NCBI GenBank assembly: GCA_014529385.2
Contig: CM043963.1
Location: 72,695,412 to 72,759,411, forward strand
Length of the DNA: 64,000 nucleotides
Direction of reading: 5' to 3'
Source of the DNA: Adiantum capillus-veneris
Taxonomy: Eukaryota; Streptophyta; Polypodiopsida; Polypodiales; Pteridaceae
In this document: positions 59,640 to 64,000 of the stretch, one piece after another
Layout of the letters: every line of letters starts with the position of its first letter
Numbering within the stretch: the stretch's first letter is position 1
The notes under the pieces: model-generated
Databases searched by the model: none
What the model saw: the letters and a program-made list of their open reading frames with translations, nothing else
Told to the model about the DNA's origin: nothing
Made by a program: the position numbers and the translations under genes

Positions 59640-62231
59640 CCAGTTTTCAGATCTTGTGAAGGTACTGGAATAATGCAAGGAAACCTTGGTGTAACTTTCC
59701 ATGCAGTTGTGAGCCAGATTTCCTACTTGTGTGAGTATCTTGAAAAGTTCATAGATAGGGAGTGTCCTCTTGTTAGAATTATGAATAGTTTGGAACACAA
59801 AGAACTACATGTTCATCCCTAATGAAGGTTACTTGCCAACATACTTTGTCAGCACACCTGGTAAGTCCTTCACGTATGAAACTATTGAAAAAATCTCCAA
59901 CCCCACCACAACAGGTGTTCAAAGTTGAAAACCGTACTTAAGAAAATTCTAGAATAGGGAGAAAATCATCTATTCAAAAATGCGTTGTGCTAACGTATGC
60001 TCTTAGCAGATCCTTTAGCAAAAGAAATATTTGTAAGTTGACCATCCAACACGAGATGAATAGTAGCAGTAAGAGTGAGGTGTTGTTCCCCAACCACTTA
60101 CAGACAGTTCTTCCCTGACTGTGGATAAACTAGGACTCAATCATTGAGTATGCAGCCATATAATTTATATGGAGTGAAGAAAACCAACTAGGTTGAAAGC
60201 GGGTGGATTGGAGTAAGCTCCTAGAGTTTAGACCATCCAACCCATAAACACCCATCCTGAGCCAGTGCCTTGTATGGCAGGGTGTAAACTCATAATAAAT
60301 GTGCAGGAGAGATTGCACATACAATGCAAAAAGGTGATGAGAGAATAAAAGTCCATGAATTGACATGTCGCTCCAAATAAATCAGTGTTAAACACTAGGG
60401 CCCATAACACCTAGTGTGCATTCATTTATCACAAATTTATCCAAACCGCAATTCCATGACGAGACTTTCCACGGTACGTAAGTGAAAGCCTTTCAACAAG
60501 AGTTGGACCATAACAGAATGTGAAAGATCAGTCACACCTAGGTACCAACCACGAGACATTCTTAGTAACTTAGCATACTTGGCTATATGTAGAAACGACC
60601 CTCCGTTAAGGTGGTTTCATAGCACTTATCATTGCCACAAATTTGTACTGAGTACCCGACAATTTCTGGCCACTGAAATTGTTCCTGATACGGTGTGCTC
60701 CAAATGGTCTAATAAACGGATGCGATCAGCACGTAGGGACTTCGTTGCGACACATCATTAAGAATTAGGCACCAGTGTCAGTCCCAGAGACTCATATTCA
60801 CCACATGTGGAATATGTCTCAAAGAAGGATGGCCGAAAAAGCGACATCCATCAAGTACAAGATGTACTTGTGTGTGGAGGAACTACAAAACACTCCGCGA
60901 CAAGAGTGAGAGAGACCCTCATTATCTTGCTCCACACTGGCTAAACCGAACTCCTTGAGTTCCTAGACCATGTTGTATCCCATGTGACAACATGTGCCAA
61001 ATTGAACCCTACAAGTAGGTTCGTAACAGTGATAGCCGTTTTTCGGCTCTCATAAAATAATTTTAAGAAGCCACTTCACCCCACAAAAAAACCCTAGCAC
61101 AATGACTAGGCTCGCTTTTTCATTATAAATAGTGTGCATGCGTTTAGGTTTTTATCATATTTTTTTATATTTCAAATCATTGAGCGATTCATTGGGCTAG
61201 GAGACCAAAAAATAAATTTATAATATTACGGTCCTCTTTATATGTAAATATTTTCTATCAAATAAAGGACCTAAGTATAAAGGGTTTTTTTCAAAAATTT
61301 TGTATTTATAAATACATATTCCTAGGTGTGCGTTATGAGGCCTAAGTATGCTAGCTTCCATTTCGTGTCATTCCTTATACATATTTTACTATCATTCTAT
61401 CCCTTAAGCTCTACTCACACAAGCCTTAAAAAACCCTTATGTGACTTCATTGTAAAAATTCACCAATAACCTTATCGGCTCCGTCATATTTATTTATTTT
61501 CCATCCCTCCCAGTTAAATATTCACAAGTACATAGATTTTATCTTCAAATAAATTCCATGAAGTACTCAAAGTAGAGAATAACTGAGGGTCCCTTCCCTC
61601 ATGATTTTTCTCCTTTTATTTTATATATTTTTTGCCACCATGCATCCCATTTGTCCATTTTTCATGACTAGCTAGCCTATCTTCTTACCCCACAAGTATA
61701 TATTATATTTGATACTTATCCTATACCATACATGTGTGCAAGCTCCTTGGCAATATTAGGTCATGGTTGATGTATGGGGGGCTCACTTGGAAGACTACAA
61801 AGGAAAAAGAATCAAATAGTGGCCCACTTCAAGCTTTATTAGGTGCTGCAGGGACAACTTTTTGCTCGAATTTTGACACCTTCTTATGATCCGAATTTGA
61901 GGATACTTCCAAAAGACAAAACGTTGCTAGTGAGCTGAAGTATTTTCCATAATTTTTTCAAAAATTTTTAAGTCAAGGGCAATTTAAAATAAAATTTATG
62001 GCCGACTTCAAAACTGCCACCTCATACACCCAAAAAATCTTCCTATTTCTCTCACCGTTCCACACACCTACTCACTCTTACACACTCCTCCCTCTCCTTC
62101 CCACTCCCAAACCTGCAACTCCCATGTCCTAATTCACCCTCTTCACCATTGCCACTTCTCTCACACCTGCATAGCCTTCATCCTCCATTTCTACACCCCT
62201 AGGTGCTCCCCTTTCTTTCTACATATATGTC
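59640..62231. other. unassigned stretch
   Basis: No coding sequence I can support on either strand; AT-rich between about 61100 and 61750. Short pieces around 59700-60750 resemble antisense retroelement sequence in composition, but I could not match a domain. Confidence 0.4.
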
Positions 62232-63900
62232 CATGCCGTCTTGAGAGTGCATTTGCTACTTGATTATGCTTGCCAACAATGTGAGCAATATGAAAATGAA
62301 ATTGCAAAAGGAAATTTTCCCACCTCATTTGTTTATCAAAGAGCTTGGTCTGTGTCATGAAGTACTTAAGGCTTTGGTGATGCGTCCGCTAAATATAAGG
62401 AGTCCCCAACAAGTTGCTTTGACGAGTCTAAGGCATGTAGAACTGCAAGGAGCTCCTTTTTATATATGAGTAGAGCTTGCTCAATAGGGTCAAGCCTTTG
62501 ACTTTCATAGGCTATGGTGTGACCTTCTTGGAGCAAAACAGCTCCAAGGCAATCACCACAAGCGTCACATTGGACCTCAAATGGCTTTGAGAGATCTGGC
62601 AGTGTAAGCATAGATTGAGAGATAAGCTTTTATTTAAGCTTTTTGAAAGAATTTTTCTCCTTGGCAGACCATGTATACCTAACGTTTTTCTTTGTTAGGT
62701 CATGTAATGGTCCTACTATTAGTGAGAACTTTTCTATATAGCATCTATAGTATGCACACATACCTATAAAGCTTCTTAGTTCATGAAGATTCCTTGGATT
62801 AGGCCATCCTTTTATCACCTCTAGCTTTGATGGGTACATTTGGATTCCACCTTGAGAGATAATTTGACCTAAATACTAAATCTCTTGTAAGAAAAACTCA
62901 CTTTTCTTTCAATTAATATAAATTTTATTCTCTCATAAGACTTGAAATATAGTACCTGGAGGTGTTGCTTGTGTTTGTCTAGTGAATTAGAGTAGATGAT
63001 TATATCATCAAAGAACACTCTGGTAAAGGTTGGGTGAGGCCTGAATAGCTTCTTCATCAAGCGGTTGAATGTGGTTGGTGCATTGGTCAAGCCAAAAGGC
63101 ATAACAATGTATTTGTAAAGACCAAATGTAGTGCAAAATGTGGTCTTTACAATGTCTTGATTAACTATCCTTATTTGATGGTAGCCACTTTTTAGGTCAA
63201 TTCTACTGAAGTAGGTCGACCCTTGCAGCTTATTAAATAGGTCTTCTACCCGTGGAACGGGACACCTATTTTTGATAGTTATCCTATTTAGTGCTCTATA
63301 TTCGACACACATACGATATGTGCCATCTTTTTGCACTAATAGCACACATGAACAAAATGGAGATGAGCTTGGCCTAACCATGCCCTTCTCAACTAACTCA
63401 TGCACTTGCCGCATAATCTCCTCTTGTTGAGCTTGACAAACTCTATAAGGAGGTTTATTAGGCGGTGAAATTCCCGAAAGAAGTCCAATTGCATGGTCAT
63501 CATTGCCTCGTTTAGGAGGTAGTTCACGAGGGATGTCGTCAATAAAAGCATCTTGAAATCCATTGATAAAATAGGATAACTCTAATTCTTTGTAATTGTT
63601 TAGATTTTATTTTGCTAAAGCATTAGATTCATTTTGAGAATCTTTAACAAAAATTATGTACACGGAAATACAGCTCTTTATTGACTTATTGAAATCTTGC
63701 GTATGTACAATGGGCATGGTGCTACCCAACTCCTTAGCATCTATGTACATATCTTTTCTCCTGAACCCAAAGTAAATTTCCTTTCAAGGAATTTAACATT
63801 GTCAATCATGCACTCAAATCATGGTGCCCCTAGGATTACATCCTTGTGCTTTAAGAGGAGAGACAAAGATGTAACATTTAATGGCCTAGTAACTTGTGTG
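62232..63900 (-). pseudogene. Ty3/gypsy pol fragment (end of protease region, RT, RNase H)
   Basis: Minus strand. Upstream linker (DDIPRELPPKRGNDDHAIGL, about 63540-63480), then RT: EKGMVRPSSSPFCSCVLLV, KDGTYRMCVEYRALNRIT, YFSRIDLKSGYHQIRI (motif A), YIVMPFGLTNAPTTFNRLM and RVFFDDIIIYSNSLD (FFDD box, about 63025). A frameshift near 62870 precedes YPSKLEVIKGWPNPRNLHEL and RSFIGMCAYYRCYIEKFS. RNase H follows: FEVQCDACGDCLGAVLLQE and SQRLDPIEQALLIYKKELLA. HNQVANALSRRHG (62270-62232) ends it. The right side has decayed protease sequence to about 63900. Possibly the same chromovirus group as 7435-8366. Confidence 0.88.
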
Positions 63901-64000
63901 TAGCGGAAAAGAGCATGAACATAGTGAGCATTTCATTAGGATAGATTCCTAATGAGCTAAGAAGAGTGCTTGGGTGGAGAGAGGAACACAAACCATAACA

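Noticed and set aside
59940-60760. Possible antisense copia gag-pol
   Set aside because: Composition hints at a retroelement, but I could not read any conserved motif in any frame.

Overview
The window looks like repeat-dominated land-plant nuclear DNA. It holds a plant CACTA (En/Spm) transposon with intron-containing genes, several lineages of plant LTR retrotransposons (Ty1/copia, Ty3/gypsy chromovirus and Tat-like), initiator-methionine-tRNA-type primer-binding sites, and long (CA)n and (CT)n microsatellites. I found no convincing host gene, tRNA, rRNA or CRISPR. Almost every coding region belongs to a transposable element, and most are broken by stops, frameshifts or truncation. The species cannot be told from this window.

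Layout, left half. 1-5574: 3' part of a CACTA element, with a Tnp2-type transposase gene (two in-frame stops), an apparently intact second gene (three exons, 371 codons), subterminal repeats and a terminal CACTA inverted repeat. 5575-8366: rearranged Ty3/gypsy chromovirus; gag pieces and half an integrase read on the minus strand, while the other half of the integrase plus a chromodomain read on the plus strand. 8726-10894: about 0.8-kb LTR-like arms in head-to-head inverted repeat. 11290-12180: decayed copia pol. 12640-17435: copia copy 1 (+), 5'-truncated, with 3' LTR. 17453-18680: duplicated promoter-like segments and a copia RNase H relic. 18870-22642: mostly unassigned sequence including part of an unclassified repeat ('X'). 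22643-27541: copia copy 2 (-), with 5' LTR. 27545-29212: repeat X.

Layout, right half. 29240-31143: decayed reverse transcriptase with the motif set of Penelope-like elements, cut off by an LTR. 31184-34312: non-autonomous LTR element 'E' (-) with gag and a long reading frame I do not recognise, but no pol. 34313-38429: gypsy gag plus a 2.7-kb LTR (-). 39220-43507: copia copy 3 (-), interrupted by a 754-bp insert with a 9-bp target duplication. 44015-54930: a second X copy split by a 9-kb Tat-like gypsy element that has two RNase H domains. 55497-56600: second copy of the E LTR and leader (+). 56600-62230: AT-rich unassigned DNA with hairpins and a (CA)n tract. 62232-63900: gypsy pol fragment (-).

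The region is a stack of nested insertions. The clearest case is Tat inside X, because the two X flanks join up when the Tat element is removed. Copia 1 and 2 form a 4.8-kb inverted repeat. The most unusual item is the Penelope-like reverse transcriptase relic; next are the unrecognised reading frame of element E and the unclassified repeat X.
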